Of a DNA stretch of 64,000 bases, positions 43,830 to 54,769 are shown one piece after another. Origin of the DNA: Aphrophora alni (lineage: Eukaryota > Arthropoda > Insecta > Hemiptera > Aphrophoridae); NCBI GenBank assembly GCA_963513935.1, contig OY740765.1, positions 78,279,054 through 78,343,053 on the forward strand, given 5' to 3'. Both the position numbers and the translations under genes were made by a program. The notes beneath the pieces are model-generated. The model made no database searches. It was not told the DNA's origin and saw only the letters and a program-made list of their open reading frames with translations. How positions within the stretch are numbered: the stretch's first letter is position 1; the number at the start of each line of letters is the position of its first letter.

Positions 43830-44330
43830 TATCCCATGAGATCAAAAATAGTTTCCAAGGAAATTAACTTAAAACAGGTGTCACATTTTCAATTTTTGGG
43901 TTGTGATATTACTTATGAAAAGGATTGTGACATTGTCAACCTAATAATAAGTGGGTTTGTGAAACGATCAAGGAAAAGGAAAGCACACAAAGAAACGCAG
44001 TTGAAATTGTATAAAGTTATGGCAGTTCCTACACTATTACACGGTGCGAAAGAACGATATGGGTGCTTTTGAAATCAGGTTTTATAGGTTCGTTTAAAGC
44101 TCCACAAGAGGGAGCGAACACGAAATAATGATATTCCACAATAATTGGAGATCCTTCCTATAACAGAACAAGTGTCTGTATAAAGATAAATGGAGGGATC
44201 ATGTAATAACCATGGAAGATAGAAGGCGATGACGTATGAACCTATTAGTAAGAGAAGTTTGGGAAGGTCGACGACAAGATGTTAAAGCCGGAACGGACAG
44301 TTTGACTAAAACTGGAAGATAAACGACGAT
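43830..44330 (+). pseudogene. LINE reverse transcriptase C-terminal relic
   Basis: RSKIVSKEINLKQVSHFQFL then GCDITYEKDCDIVNLI, and HKETQLKLYKVMAVPTLLHG are the usual late-RT words (I..V..FKYLGC.I; K.T...LYK....P.LLYG.E) of endonuclease-type LINEs. After a stop, KWRDHVITMEDRR near 44190 matches the tail W..HV.RM...R. The catalytic core is not present in the window upstream, so it is a 5'-truncated copy. It differs from the two jockey-like relics. The family (RTE-like versus others) cannot be settled from this fragment. Confidence 0.72.
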
Positions 44331-45235
44331 AACGACATTTTTAGCAAACGAAAACTTTTAAAATTACAACAACAAAATTCTAGTTTGATGTTTTTATAGC
44401 GATTATTAACGTTATTACAAAGGTGATAAGTTTTTTCAACAATTTAGAATTAATTTACTCAAACTGAAGGAAATAACAAGCAAACAAAACTTTTGCATTG
44501 CCATCTCTCAAAAATAAGGAGTCGTAATATATAGAAATATCCGCCCGTTTTCTTGTACTTTGTCTCGATATTGTAAGAATAGACGAGGAAATGTGTAGAT
44601 CTAGTGTACCTCAGGATTACCACATCCGCACTCATTTAGATACTCCTAAGATCCTACGTAGTCCGTCTTGGGAGGTTCAAGATCTCAAAATCGACCACAA
44701 CTATTTCCATCAATTTTGTGTGAACTGTGATGGTTTATAACCTACATCAATGTATTAAATGAATAATACAGATCTCGAGTATTTGGAGAAAGAATATTCA
44801 TTTCCACAACCAACGTCAGGTTTATTTGAATAATTTACAACTTATTCGCAAAATCTGACTTTCTTTTTATACAGGGTGTAAATTGAACAAGGAACGCATT
44901 AGATATTAAAGAACGGCTTAAAATTGAAATTTGGAATACATTTGTTTGTTTTACTTTCCCCTTTTTGAATTTTTGGCGGCCATCTTGAACCTAACTTTAA
45001 AATTTTAAATACGCATTTAGTCATATGAACAAACACAATGCTTTTTATTGCCCTTTTGATTGTAAAACCAATGCTACAACACGTTTAAAAAATCTATTTT
45101 CGTTCTCAACATGAAGACCATTCACCGCGTTTGACGGAACACACCTGAGTATAAATCTAAGAATGTCGGCCAAGTACCGTTGACAAGCGTACTAAACCTT
45201 AGGCAGAGTGTCAGTTAGCAACATGTAGACTATAA
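44331..45235. other. Unassigned DNA before the Harbinger element
   Basis: TTTTTATACAGGGTGTAAAT at about 44867 and GGCGGCCATCTTGAACC at about 44977 are words typical of mariner-like element ends. No coding part was recognised. Confidence 0.4.
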
Positions 45236-45290
45236 GACCCGCCGCAAATTGGACCCAGCCCATGTACACGCCACGCGCAGCACACGTGTG
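45236..45290 (+). repeat. Left terminal inverted repeat of the Harbinger element
   Basis: 51 bp identical to the reverse complement of the right end; GC-rich with a CACGCCACGCGCAGCACACG inner half. The internal GCGTG/CACGC words may serve as protein binding sites. Confidence 0.95.
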
Positions 45291-45395
45291 ACCGAAACCC
45301 AGCCCAAGTACATGTTTTTTAATAGTAACGCATATTGAACTCAGCCCACGTCCAGCCCACGTCCATCTTCATCATTTCTCCCACTAGTATTCAAG

Positions 45396-45706
45396 ATGAC
45401 AACAAACCAGCAACTTCTTCTCGATTTAGAATCTGAATCAGAGGATGATGAAAGATGTATCATTCTACACCTCCTCAGCAAAAAAAGGAAAAAAAGTAAA
45501 ACGAATGAGTATTTACGGAAAAGAGAGAGTTATGGAGAGTTTAAGTTATCCAGTGAAGTTCCAGATAATGTGTTTAAAGAGTCGTTTAGGTTAAACAGAA
45601 AACAGTTTAGTGAGGTTCATGAATTAATTAAAATGGATATCACTAGTCAAGAGTGTAATGCACAAAAACCTATTGGAAGTAAAGAAAAACTAGCAGTATG
45701 TCTGAG
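45396..45706 (+). CDS. PIF/Harbinger transposase, exon 1
   Basis: The frame starts at ATG 45396 (MTTNQQLLLDLESESEDDER) and ends at GAG/GTAAGT (donor at 45707). It encodes 103 codons plus 2 bases: an acidic N-terminus, a basic KKRKKSKTNEYLRKRESYG patch and a FKESFRLNRKQFSEVHELI helix region typical of the Harbinger N-terminal domain before the DDE core, ending KLAVCLR. The intron (45707-47074, 1368 bp) contains the whole second exon of the antisense MADF gene. Splicing joins AG to the G of exon 2 in frame (R-YLATGD). Confidence 0.9.
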
Positions 45707-46017
45707 GTAAGTGTTTAACATGTTCAATACGTTAAAGATTTTGGATACGAAATATGAATTTGAAATTTTATTTTAAGATTTTTACACTCCAACATTATTT
45801 TTATATAAATATAACAAATTACAAAGTAGGTACTCGTAATTCGTATTATATTATCGATTAAAATAATTAATGAAAATAATTTTTATTCAGATTATTAATT
45901 TATTATTAATAATACTTGATGAGTAAAAAACTATTAAAAAAACATACAAAAACTAAAAACTAAAAAAAAAGTTTTAAAGAAAAATGGGTTCTTTTTGTAA
46001 AATATTTGTTCAGTTTA

Positions 46018-46827
46018 TTACAACAAGTCAAAATATGTTCTTGAAGAATCGTCTTCATGTCTTGAGCAGCTTCTTTCATTTGTATCAACTGAACTAATCG
46101 ATGTTGAATTCGATGGAGAAAAAAATTCAGGGAATCCTTGCGTTAAGGCACAAGATAATGAACTAGTAGGCTGGGTTGATATTGAAATAGCACGTTGTCT
46201 GTTCATCTGAGAATTCTGCTCAATCTCACATTTGTTTGCGATTTCATCCTCAGCTTTATCTTCGGCTTCAGAAACAGCTTGAAACAATTTTCTTCTGACT
46301 TCTTTCTGGTATTTTGTTGGAAGACCTTTTGTTGTGTTGAACATAGACATAAAAAACTGATAGCATCATTTTGTAACTCCTCTTGTCTTTGTGTTTCTGC
46401 AACGAGATTTTGACGTAATTCATCCCTCTTTTTTGCTCTCTTGTCACTGTCCTCAATAAACTTTCGCACAACGGGATCAGTAGTTACTGTGGATTTTTTA
46501 AATCTTTTACGGGCGACATTCTCAGAAGGTTTGGTTGGTTCGCCATCATTTGTTGCTTCAACTCTGGGTTCATCAGATGGCGGAATTTCATACTCTTCCA
46601 ACTGACTTTCTTCACGGGGTGAAGTGGCCAACTGGCTTTCTTCACGGGGTGAAGTGGGATTTCCAACAGTATTTCTGTTTTTCATAAATGGTTTGAGAAA
46701 TTCCATTTGTTTTTGATAGGTCCATAGCCTAATATGTGTTGCCTGTTGCCCACTTTTTTTTGTTGTCTTCGAAGAGCTTCTCTATGACATTCTCTCAGCT
46801 TTCGCCATTGATCCTTAGCAGCTTGGG
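46018..46827 (-). pseudogene. Harbinger accessory MADF/BESS DNA-binding protein, exon 2, one frameshift
   Basis: After a TTAATTACAG acceptor the exon continues the MADF domain (AAKDQWRKLRECHREALRRQ then RLWTYQKQMEFLKPFM), then an acidic linker with a duplicated SPREESQLATSPREESQLEE segment, a basic KRFKKS patch and a long helix (DSDKRAKKRDELRQNL). At about 46350 a run of six T (in sense) breaks the frame. Adding one T would run into FFMSMFNTTKGLPTKYQKEV, a BESS-type C-terminal helix pair, continuing to the stop at 46018. Without it the protein ends in an unrelated tail at 46203. It is either an assembly or sequencing slip or a young inactivating mutation. It lies in the transposase intron on the opposite strand. 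Likely role: DNA binding or nuclear import partner of the transposase. Confidence 0.85.
46604..46663. repeat. 30-bp tandem duplication within the MADF gene
   Basis: CTTCACGGGGTGAAGTGG and the flanking CCAACTG(A/G)CTTT occur twice in a row, giving a duplicated ten-residue SPREESQLAT-like segment in the protein. It keeps frame. Confidence 0.9.
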
Positions 46828-47074
46828 CTGTAATTAAAAATAGTCGTAAAAAATAAAATAATTATATAATTATTATAAGCAAAACTAATGGACAACTTTG
46901 TATTAAATTTTCAATTTTTAGCTATGAATACAAACATTTTTATACATTTTTAACTTCAAAATAATTTGCAAATATTCGGGATTTTGACAAATTTCGTCAA
47001 TATTTGAACTTCAAACGCTTATAAAAAAAATTGTGACTTATGATTTTTGATTTTTTTTTTTCAAACTTTTTCAG

Positions 47075-48002
47075 GTATTTGGCCACTGGTGACATGTTTA
47101 AAACTATAGCACTAAGCTATAGATTGGGAGAGAGAACCGTATCGAATATTGTAAATGAAGTATGTGCAGCTCTATGGCAACGTTTACAACCCATCTACAT
47201 ACCTGAACCAACAGTGGAAACTTGGAAAAATATTGCCTTGGATTATGAGAGAAAATGGCAGTTTTATAACTGTTTGGGTGCTGTTGATGGCAAACATATC
47301 GCCATTCGGAAACCACTTAATAGTGGGTCTTCTTTCTATAACTATAAACAATATTTTTCTATTGTTTTGATGGCGACTGTGGATGCAAATTATCGTTTTA
47401 CAACTGTAAATGTGGGTTCTATGGGTAGGTTTAGCGATGGAAACATTTTCGCCAATTCCTCGTTAGGGAAAATGCTAAACAGTAGGTCTTTACAATTGCC
47501 CGAACCAAAACCGTTACCTGGGCAAAATACAGAAACACCGTATGTCTTTGTCGGAGATGAAGCATTTCCTCTAATGCCAAATTTAATGCGTCCATATCCT
47601 AGAGCGAGAGTGACTGGCAATTATGAAAACAAGGTTTTTAATTATCGATTATCCCGAGCAAGACAAACAGTAGAAAGTAGCTTTGGAATATTAGCAGCTA
47701 GATTTCGGGTATACAAAAGACCTTTTGAATGCAAATTGGACACCATAGATAGTATAGTGTTGGCCACAATTGTGCTTCATAATTATTTGAGAACTGATAT
47801 TCTTTTAAATGCCAGTACACAGGACGAAGATGATGAAATAGCAAACAACTTTAATGAAAGTAATTTTAGTTCTTTAGCACAAAATCGTAATAGAAGTTGT
47901 ACTGAAGCATTTTCTATTAGGCAAAACTTCACTGAATGTTTTAATTCTAACTACGGATCTGTTGACTGGCAAAGTAGGGCAGTACAAAGGGGACAGTTTT
48001 GA
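47075..48002 (+). CDS. PIF/Harbinger transposase, exon 2 (DDE catalytic domain)
   Basis: The exon starts after a T-rich tract and TTTTTCAG at 47075 and is open to TGA at 48000-48002; with exon 1 it makes 412 residues, normal for the family. Key motifs: YLATGDMFKTIALSYRLGER (HTH-like); the first catalytic Asp in LGAVDGKHIAIRKP; YYNYK-type region read as FYNYKQYFSIVLMATVDANY; the second Asp in FVGDEAFPLMPNLMRPYP; and the Glu in SRARQTVESSFGILAARFRV, followed by ATIVLHNYLR. All three acidic residues are intact and there are no stops, so the enzyme is probably functional. The exon lies inside the intron of the antisense MADF gene. The frame is open upstream to 47040, but that part is intron. Confidence 0.95.
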
Positions 48003-48584
48003 ACAAAAAATATGTAAATTAAGATGTTATTAATTATTAAGAATATATAAATTAATATGTTATTAATTAAGAATTATAAATAACATATATATTTTATAAA
48101 TTGATAATTGCCTCTTTTATTTATAACAATACAAAATCTCTGTCCTAATTAATATTCCCGAGAAAATAACTTGGTGTACCTGTTTTAAAATTTATTATTT
48201 ATGTAACATTTAGATAAGTTTTTATTTAAATTGTAGGCCTAACTGTTATAATTTTATGTTTTGTATTTATAAAGATTTTTTAATTTTATAAGAAAGATAA
48301 AAATATGACCTATTAATTATTTTTAATTTTATATTGATAAATCAAATGGTTTAATAGTTATTAATATTATAATGATGAAAATAGGTTATGACAAAAAATG
48401 TTATTTGAGTTATTGTAATTTTTTTATTTAATCTGGTTTAACCAAATGAAAGACGGTGAAAAACAAATTATTTATATTCACGAAATTAATGCTATGGTAA
48501 ATGTTATTGTCCTAACGGAATGTCTTACAAAATAATTGATTTAAACATTTGTTTATTAAATCTATCAACATTTTAATTACTCAC

Positions 48585-48711
48585 CTGATGTATTTAATTC
48601 TTCAGCTATCTTCTCCCAAAAATCATCCTTCAGTTTTGATCTCATATAATCTTCATGAGATGTATCATATAAAACAGGAAAGCCTCTAACCAATTCAATT
48701 AATTTTTCCAT
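48585..48711 (-). CDS. Harbinger accessory MADF/BESS protein, exon 1
   Basis: From ATG at 48711 the exon encodes MEKLIELVRGFPVLYDTSHE and DYMRSKLKDDFWEKIAEELN, the first helices of a MADF (Myb/SANT-like) domain (usual LI..V...P.LYD..H..Y......W..IA), and ends at CATCAG/GTGAGT. The last base plus CC of exon 2 gives an in-frame Ala. A longer frame opens upstream (from 48843) inside the terminal repeat, but MADF domains normally start at this Met. The intron (46828-48584) contains the transposase catalytic exon on the other strand. Confidence 0.9.
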
Positions 48712-48863
48712 TTTATAGTAACAACCTATGTACCCACGTCCCACGAAACTGTGTTGAAAGCACAACTCGATCCACGCGAACACAGGTTGGGACTGGACTG
48801 GCCGTGGGATAGGTTTAATATGCGCCACTCCGTCTAAAACCACGTTCTATTAACTAGTCCACG

Positions 48864-48914
48864 CGTGTGCTGCGCGTGGCGTGTACATGGGCTGGGTCCA
48901 ATTTGCGGCGGGTC
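48864..48914 (-). repeat. Right terminal inverted repeat of the Harbinger element
   Basis: This is a perfect 51-bp mirror of 45236-45286, ending ...CCAATTTGCGGCGGGTC just before the TAA duplication. Confidence 0.95.
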
Positions 48915-49246
48915 TAAGGGTGTAGAGCGAAAGATTGTAGCAGAAAAATGTGCCGCTCAGTGGACAGTCCCTAAACCTGTCAAAACCCTCTGACAAATTA
49001 TTGTTAACTGAAGATATGGTGCTCAGAACACTGGCAACCGTCCAAAGCCTATGTGTCAAATATAATTTTTTGTGAAGGAAAACGCATTTAATATTACTAA
49101 TTTACTTTTTAGGGTTATAATTCGTTAACAGCTGTTACCCTAAGCTATAATATGATTAAAAATATCTCCTCTTTATGGTGTGAACTTAATAACTAACATA
49201 AAGCTGAATACAAATTATGTAAACCTATTAACTAACCAAAAACAAC

Positions 49247-49458
49247 TAATTAACATACCTTATTATAAGTCGATAGTAGTTCCTTTTGTATTTGTTTATA
49301 TTAAATTAGTCGCTACATGTTTCGCTGCCATAGGCAGCATCATCAGGCCAGCTAATAACTGGTGATGCTGCCTATGGCAGCGAAACATGTAGCGACTAAT
49401 TTAATATAAACAAATACAAAAGGAACTACTATCGACTTATAATAAGGTATGTTAATTA
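49247..49458. repeat. Near-perfect 212-bp palindrome (foldback)
   Basis: Two arms of about 99 bp (49247-49345 and 49360-49458), with one noted mismatch, flank a 14-bp loop. The inner arm contains GCTGCCTATGGCAGC followed by GAAACATGTAGCGAC, preceded on the minus strand by CTGATGAT. A transcript of either strand would form a hairpin of nearly 100 bp. No target duplication is obvious. It may be a foldback MITE or the inverted junction of two copies of an element end. Confidence 0.95.
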
Positions 49459-51060
49459 ATTAAAGTAGTTCTAAGGCAAAACAATGAATTTCAAAAACAA
49501 CTATACAAAAATTTAATATTTTAAGGCTATCAGACTAGGTGGACATCATACTATAATATTCTCCAATCAATTCCTTCCTATTTCAAGCGCAGAGTTACAC
49601 TGAACCACTAGATATCAGATATACTATCACTGAATATTTAATCTAATAATTCACACATCACATTTGAAACTTTAAATAAAGTATAGATTAATTGAAGCAC
49701 GGAAAAATTATAACATAAAATTAAAATAAAATAGTCATATATTTGTGTGTATGTGTATCTTATATAAATATATGAGATACATCTTCTTTTATCTTTTAAT
49801 AGTGTGCTAAATTATTATAAATCATATTATATTTACTTGTAAATTGCAAATATGACATTGTTTAATTCAATATCTGTAACCGTATATCCGGCTCATACCC
49901 ATCTATTCATATCCGATATTGGACATCCAATGGATATTCTGTGAAGACATTGTTTGAATAATCAACAATAAAACAGATATTCTATGGACATTAGGTGTTG
50001 TCTGGACTAAAGCCTTGTTTTAAGTTATAACTAAACTAAAACCATAAATCACATGACTAAAATACACAAAGAACGGTAACCAATTGACTAACAACCAAAT
50101 CAGGGTGAACAACATTTTGTACCCTCATTCAAAAATTTGGTTCGTGATATTGCCACTTGAGATCTAAGCTAAGAAATGGGCAAGCTCAACATTTCTCAGA
50201 TTATAATATGTTTTGTTCATGATTAGAATTTCGATCGACTTGTTGGATAACTTTAAGGTTAAAACAACTTAAAAAATAACGATTTTGTTCTACAGCTTGT
50301 GTAGAAATTAACATGTAATCATTTTTGCGTACTACATCGAAACGATGAACAGTCTTTCTATTTGTTAGACTATTACTGGTTTGCCAAAAACAAAAATGTA
50401 GTCTTTTTCTGTTAGACAAATTTATGAATTCGCAAGTACTACTAAAAGGTGATTCATTATTAAATTGAGATTTCAAAAGAAGTAGATGACAATTTGGAAA
50501 TCTAGGTTCATGTAAGTATAAATTTTGTCTACAATGAAGTCATAATTTTGTCTTTCTTGAGTTTGTTAATCAGACGGAAACTATGGTCTCACAAAAAATA
50601 TGATTTAATTATAGTAGTTGTCCTTTAAGAAATAATAATTTTAATTGTTGAACATCTAATACTGTTACTTTTTTCATTCAGACATTCATGTTTTAATTGA
50701 AGATGGTTTCATACAAACTAAAATTTATCTCAAAAAACTGCGTTTTGATAATATAAAGTATTTGGATAATAATAGTTGTCACTTCGTGTATATCAAAACT
50801 CAATACCCAAAAGTGTATCATCGCGAGTAAAACAATAATTAAATAGCTAAAATAGCGTGGGTGAATATCATTAGTTCATATTAAATCAAACAAGGAAAGT
50901 GGATTACCCATGATAGGCCTAAAAGAGAAAGTTTTTTGTGACTGATAGTGGGTATTCCCGCAAACAGGAAATATACTTGCTTTAGCTAGTTGTTATTAGT
51001 GGCATTCTACTCTTAGTGAAGACAGACCATAACATTTTTTTTCGATTTATTTGTTTTGAG
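49459..51060. other. AT-rich DNA with no recognised gene
   Basis: It includes a weak relative of the 39.1-39.5-kb repeat at about 50095-50150. A 91-codon frame on the minus strand (50201-50476) has no motif and no splice context. Confidence 0.4.
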
Positions 51061-51063
51061 TTG

Positions 51064-51775
51064 AAAAATTACTCCTTGAGGGCCGTCCCCCATTGGAGGT
51101 AAAGAGCCAGTGAGCAGCCTAAAAAATAGTTTTTTCGTCATACTGCTGCAAAAACAGCTGTTTTCAATACATGCATTATGAGAAGTTGTTCTTTGTAGGC
51201 CTAGATCCTAAAAACGTCAGCTGAGGTCGCGGTCATCAGCTGTTACTTCGTTTATACGAACTAATTAACGATTGTAAAACGTCTATAAAAACAACAGATA
51301 CTCTCGATAATAAATAACCGATAAAAACAGCTGTTATCATCGATTTGAAGGCAAATAGGTTATAAAATTTTAGTTTTTGTGAAATTGTTTTCTTATATTA
51401 TTTGAAGTATAACGAAAAATAAAATTCATTACTTGGACCAAAAGAAGCTCTTCGATCCTAGCTCATTTTCGTTAAACTTGAACTTGTGTCAAAAAGCTCT
51501 TTTGGTCCTAGTGATGAAATATATTTTAAGCCAGATATTGATTTGTAAAGTTTTCATTTCATACAAAAGTATTAAGCTGTTTTCAACATACCTACCATTG
51601 TAGCAAATATGAACTTTAAACCCATGCTATTTTAGATAGGGTGAAACTTTTGAAGTCGGGTTTGCGGTATTGTATTCTACTGCTAAAGGCCTTTAATTCG
51701 ATGTATAACTCGACCTATGCTCTCGTTTATCATTTTCTACTTACTCCTTGTGGGCCGTCCCCCTGGAAAGGCAAC
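51064..51775. repeat. Pair of diverged direct repeats around TTACTCCTTG.GGGCCGTCCCCC
   Basis: TTACTCCTTGAGGGCCGTCC (51070) and TTACTCCTTGTGGGCCGTCC (51741) are followed by related GG(A/T)AA.AG.CAGTGA-type words and CTAAAA(A)TAG(T)TTTT. The intervening 650 bp holds a GGACCAAAAGAAGCTCTT / AAAAAGCTCTTTTGGTCC inverted pair (about 51438 and 51492). It may be the LTR-like or subterminal part of an unknown element. Confidence 0.55.
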
Positions 51776-51930
51776 GGTTCACTGAATACGTACTAAAATA
51801 GGTTTTGGTGTCTATTACCAATGTGTAAAGCTTTGTAGCTCTATCCTTAATAGTTAAAAAAATATTAAACCGTTCCGGGACTTATTAACACGCTGTATAT
51901 TGAAACCAGTTGGCAAAATCATTTTCAATA

Positions 51931-52713
51931 TACCAAGTGTCCTAAAACTTCCACCCCCCTATTATTTTTTTTATTAATGGAAATAGACAGATTTGCTTTG
52001 GGGAAAGTTTAGATAACCAAAGGAGGAGTTTTTTGAAGTATCAACATTTTCAACCCTTACCCTCAAAATGGGGTAGCTTGGGGGTAAGTCAAGAATTTTA
52101 AATAGCAACCCCTATTGAGTGATACCTCATTTTAAAGGCCTTTTAAAAATAAGAATAATGACGTAAACTAGAGGTCTCTAAGTTCATCCTATCCAACATA
52201 GCGACCAATCGAATTGTGAATGTTAACCTACAAACTCCGATTGTTTTATCACATTACAAACTACTCTATGTTGGTAAAATGATGGTAAGAGCCTTACCTT
52301 GTTTTTTTAGCTCAGATTAAGTTCTCGAAATGGCTACCATTTACTTCTTGGCAGAAATAGATTCTGGAGTCAAAAGCATGTTGTACATTTCGTAACATTT
52401 CCGGTGTAATTATTAACGTAAAAATCACAATTCGATTGGTCGCTATGTTGGATAGGATGAACTTAGAGACCTATAGTTTACGTCATTATTCTTATTTTTA
52501 AAAGGCCTTTAAAATGAGGTATCACTCAATAGGGGTTGCTATTTAAAATTCTTGACTTACCCCCAAACTACCCCATTTTGAGGATAAGGGTTGAAAATGT
52601 TGATACTTCAAAAAACTCCTCCTTTGGTTATCTAAACTATCCCCAAAGCAAATCTGTCTATTTCCATTAATAAAAAAAATAATAGGGGGGTGGGACTTTT
52701 AGGACACTTGGTA
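51931..52713. mobile_element. Mariner-type foldback MITE (783 bp) with transposase C-terminal relic
   Basis: Ends TACCAAGTGTCCTAAAACTT and its mirror AAGTTTTAGGACACTTGGTA-like sequence pair over about 285 bp with few mismatches, flanked by TA on both sides (51929-51930, 52714-52715). The central 215 bp, read on the minus strand, gives ITPEMLRNVQHAFDSRIYFC then QEVNGSHFENLI and a stop, the C-terminus of a mariner-like transposase (usual LR......R...C....GGHFEHL). The ancestor was thus an autonomous mariner-like element, and this copy kept only the last 40 or so codons between expanded inverted repeats. Confidence 0.9.
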
Positions 52714-53394
52714 TACATACAATACAGTGTTGTATATACACTTATTACTACGTAGGATCAATGGACATTTTAAGATGTCGGATGTCAGAATTTCTATATT
52801 AAAAAGTCGGCAATACAACTCTCGGATAAAATATGACCTGAAATGAGAACTTTTTAATTTCGAATTAAATAATTACATCGAAAGTCCGTAGGAATAATCA
52901 TTATTATGAAATGATTATGTTGAACATTGCTAGGTTTAGGACTAAAACATGTCGACTATGTCCCAACTGAATTTCCGGTGCTAAACGGCCATTTATGCAT
53001 CAGTTAGGCGAGGGTGATCGCTCTCTGCACGCGATGTTTGATCGATAAACCCCTGGCCCTTGGCTGGATTTCTTACACAAATATCCTGAATCGATAAATG
53101 TTTGCTCTCGACCAACTAAATATGTCTTCAACAAATAAAAGCTGTTGTAATTTAAGTTATAATTTCAACTACAAATCACATTATATTATACTTTTTATTT
53201 ACATTTACAACTTGTTTAATACAGTTAATATAATAATTGAAACTTATACAAATCAGTTTGTATATAGGTGACTCAGTATACAATATATAAACTTTTTTAC
53301 ACTTGCAAAACAAAAAGTATTAGTATCTATTTACGCCAAAATAGTTGGTTCAGATATTGAAGGTGCACAATCCTAGTTTTACCAACACAACCTC

Positions 53395-53895
53395 TCTCTG
53401 TCTGTAAGCTTATAACTCAAGAACCACCCATCCGATTTTTATGAGGTTTTCTTTTCTATGTAGATACAATATCCGGTTTTAATTTTTGTTTGGTTCAGTA
53501 GTTCTCAAGTTATAACAGTATTTGAGGGTAATATGAAAACCAATTTTTCAGCATATTTTACGCAATTTCTTAAAGTTTTCAACGACAACATGTTATATTT
53601 AGTCAGTGATAGAGTTAGTATATGATTTGAACTCTAATTGGAACCGGAAATGTTTTTAAATCGGCGCAGTAGATCCCGAGTTATAACCATTTTAATGTTG
53701 GTTAAGTTGAACTAAATATGCTGAAAAATAGGAAATCCAAAATTTTCGATATATTTGCCACATATTTTAAAATATTTTTTGGACAACATATGTTTTGTTA
53801 TTGACATAGTTGGTATACGATTTGAAAGCTAATTGGATTTGAAAGCAGAATAGTTCCCAAGTTTTAAATATTTTTTGCTTAAATAATTCTTTCTA
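53395..53895. repeat. Degenerate tandem repeat, unit about 175-200 bp
   Basis: CAGTAGTTCTCAAGTTATAA (53494), CAGTAGATCCCGAGTTATAA (53668) and CAGAATAGTTCCCAAGTTTT (53844) recur. Each follows a TATGATTTGAACTCTAATTG / TACGATTTGAAAGCTAATTG or a CCGATTTTTATGAGG-type phrase. This style (CCGATTTT.ATGA..TTT) is a widespread arthropod dispersed repeat; a relative follows the (GT)n at 60340-60400. Class unknown. Confidence 0.65.
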
Positions 53896-54769
53896 TAAAG
53901 GTTATTAAAAATTGAAAGAATTATTAAAATTACCATAAGGATTATAAGTGATTTTATTTGGAATGCCTCTGAGGGACATGCCTACACGATCGACGCAGGA
54001 TTTCAAGTTCCCTCTGAAGATTTTACACCTTCCACGAGAAAAAAGTAAACACTGCAATCAGACTTCTACCGTTAACTGCTGCTACTAACTTACGCGTTTA
54101 TCACTCGCGTTCATTCGGTTGTTTAGAAATGTTGTTTTGTTTTGTTATTTTATACACAGCTAGTGTAAATGTAAGCTGGTGTAATTTGTTCACAAAAAAC
54201 AAATACCCCATAATGATGTAATAATATTTATGTACAACGAGAAGGGTACACTCTACTTTAAACAATTTAACAACAATCAACAGTTGTAAGAATTTTGTGT
54301 GTTATACAAATATGTTCACTTATGGGCTTGTTCTATCAACATTTGCAATATGGAGTGATTATGAAGAAGGAAACTTATGGAGTGAAGTCGAGGAAACCTT
54401 AGAAGAGAAACAATTATTGTGGTTATAAATGGATTAAAAAGAATAGAATCCTCCAGCAAGACATTAAAGATTCAGAAATGTAACCATCCCAAGTCTATAT
54501 TTAATAGGATTAAATGTGAACCACTGTATTAACAAATATAATTATTATAACATCAGAAGAGCAAACTGTAGGCTAAATGTTCACAGAATGCTTCTCTGAC
54601 AGGTTGATATAACATTTACTAAGACTAGAAATGCATTTTAAGAAATTTAAAAACAACCAGAAATTTTTTTATAGCCACACAGTGAGTGGTTTATTTTTTA
54701 CCTACACAGTGAGTGAGTTCACTATGCCATTTATAAATTTTGTTTAAATCAGTACAATATAGTTTTTAA

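Larger units (their letters stand above)
45236..48914. mobile_element. Complete PIF/Harbinger transposon, 3679 bp
   Basis: Both ends carry the same 51-bp perfect inverted repeat beginning GACCCGCCGCAAATTGGACC, with GTG added after one mismatch. The element is flanked by TAA on both sides (45233-45235 and 48915-48917), the 3-bp duplication expected of PIF/Harbinger. Inside are the two canonical genes: a DDE transposase on the plus strand and a MADF/Myb-like DNA-binding protein on the minus strand, both with one intron. Their exons interlock (see the gene entries). The perfect ends and intact transposase indicate recent activity, although the accessory gene carries a one-base frameshift. Confidence 0.95.

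Noticed and set aside
46195..47620. Short ORFs antisense or out of frame in the Harbinger element
   Set aside because: The spliced transposase and MADF genes explain this region; the others lack motifs.
49340..49400. Complete hammerhead ribozyme
   Set aside because: The CTGATGA and GAAA core strands and stem II are present, but no acceptable helix I with a UH cleavage site could be drawn; kept only as a finding.
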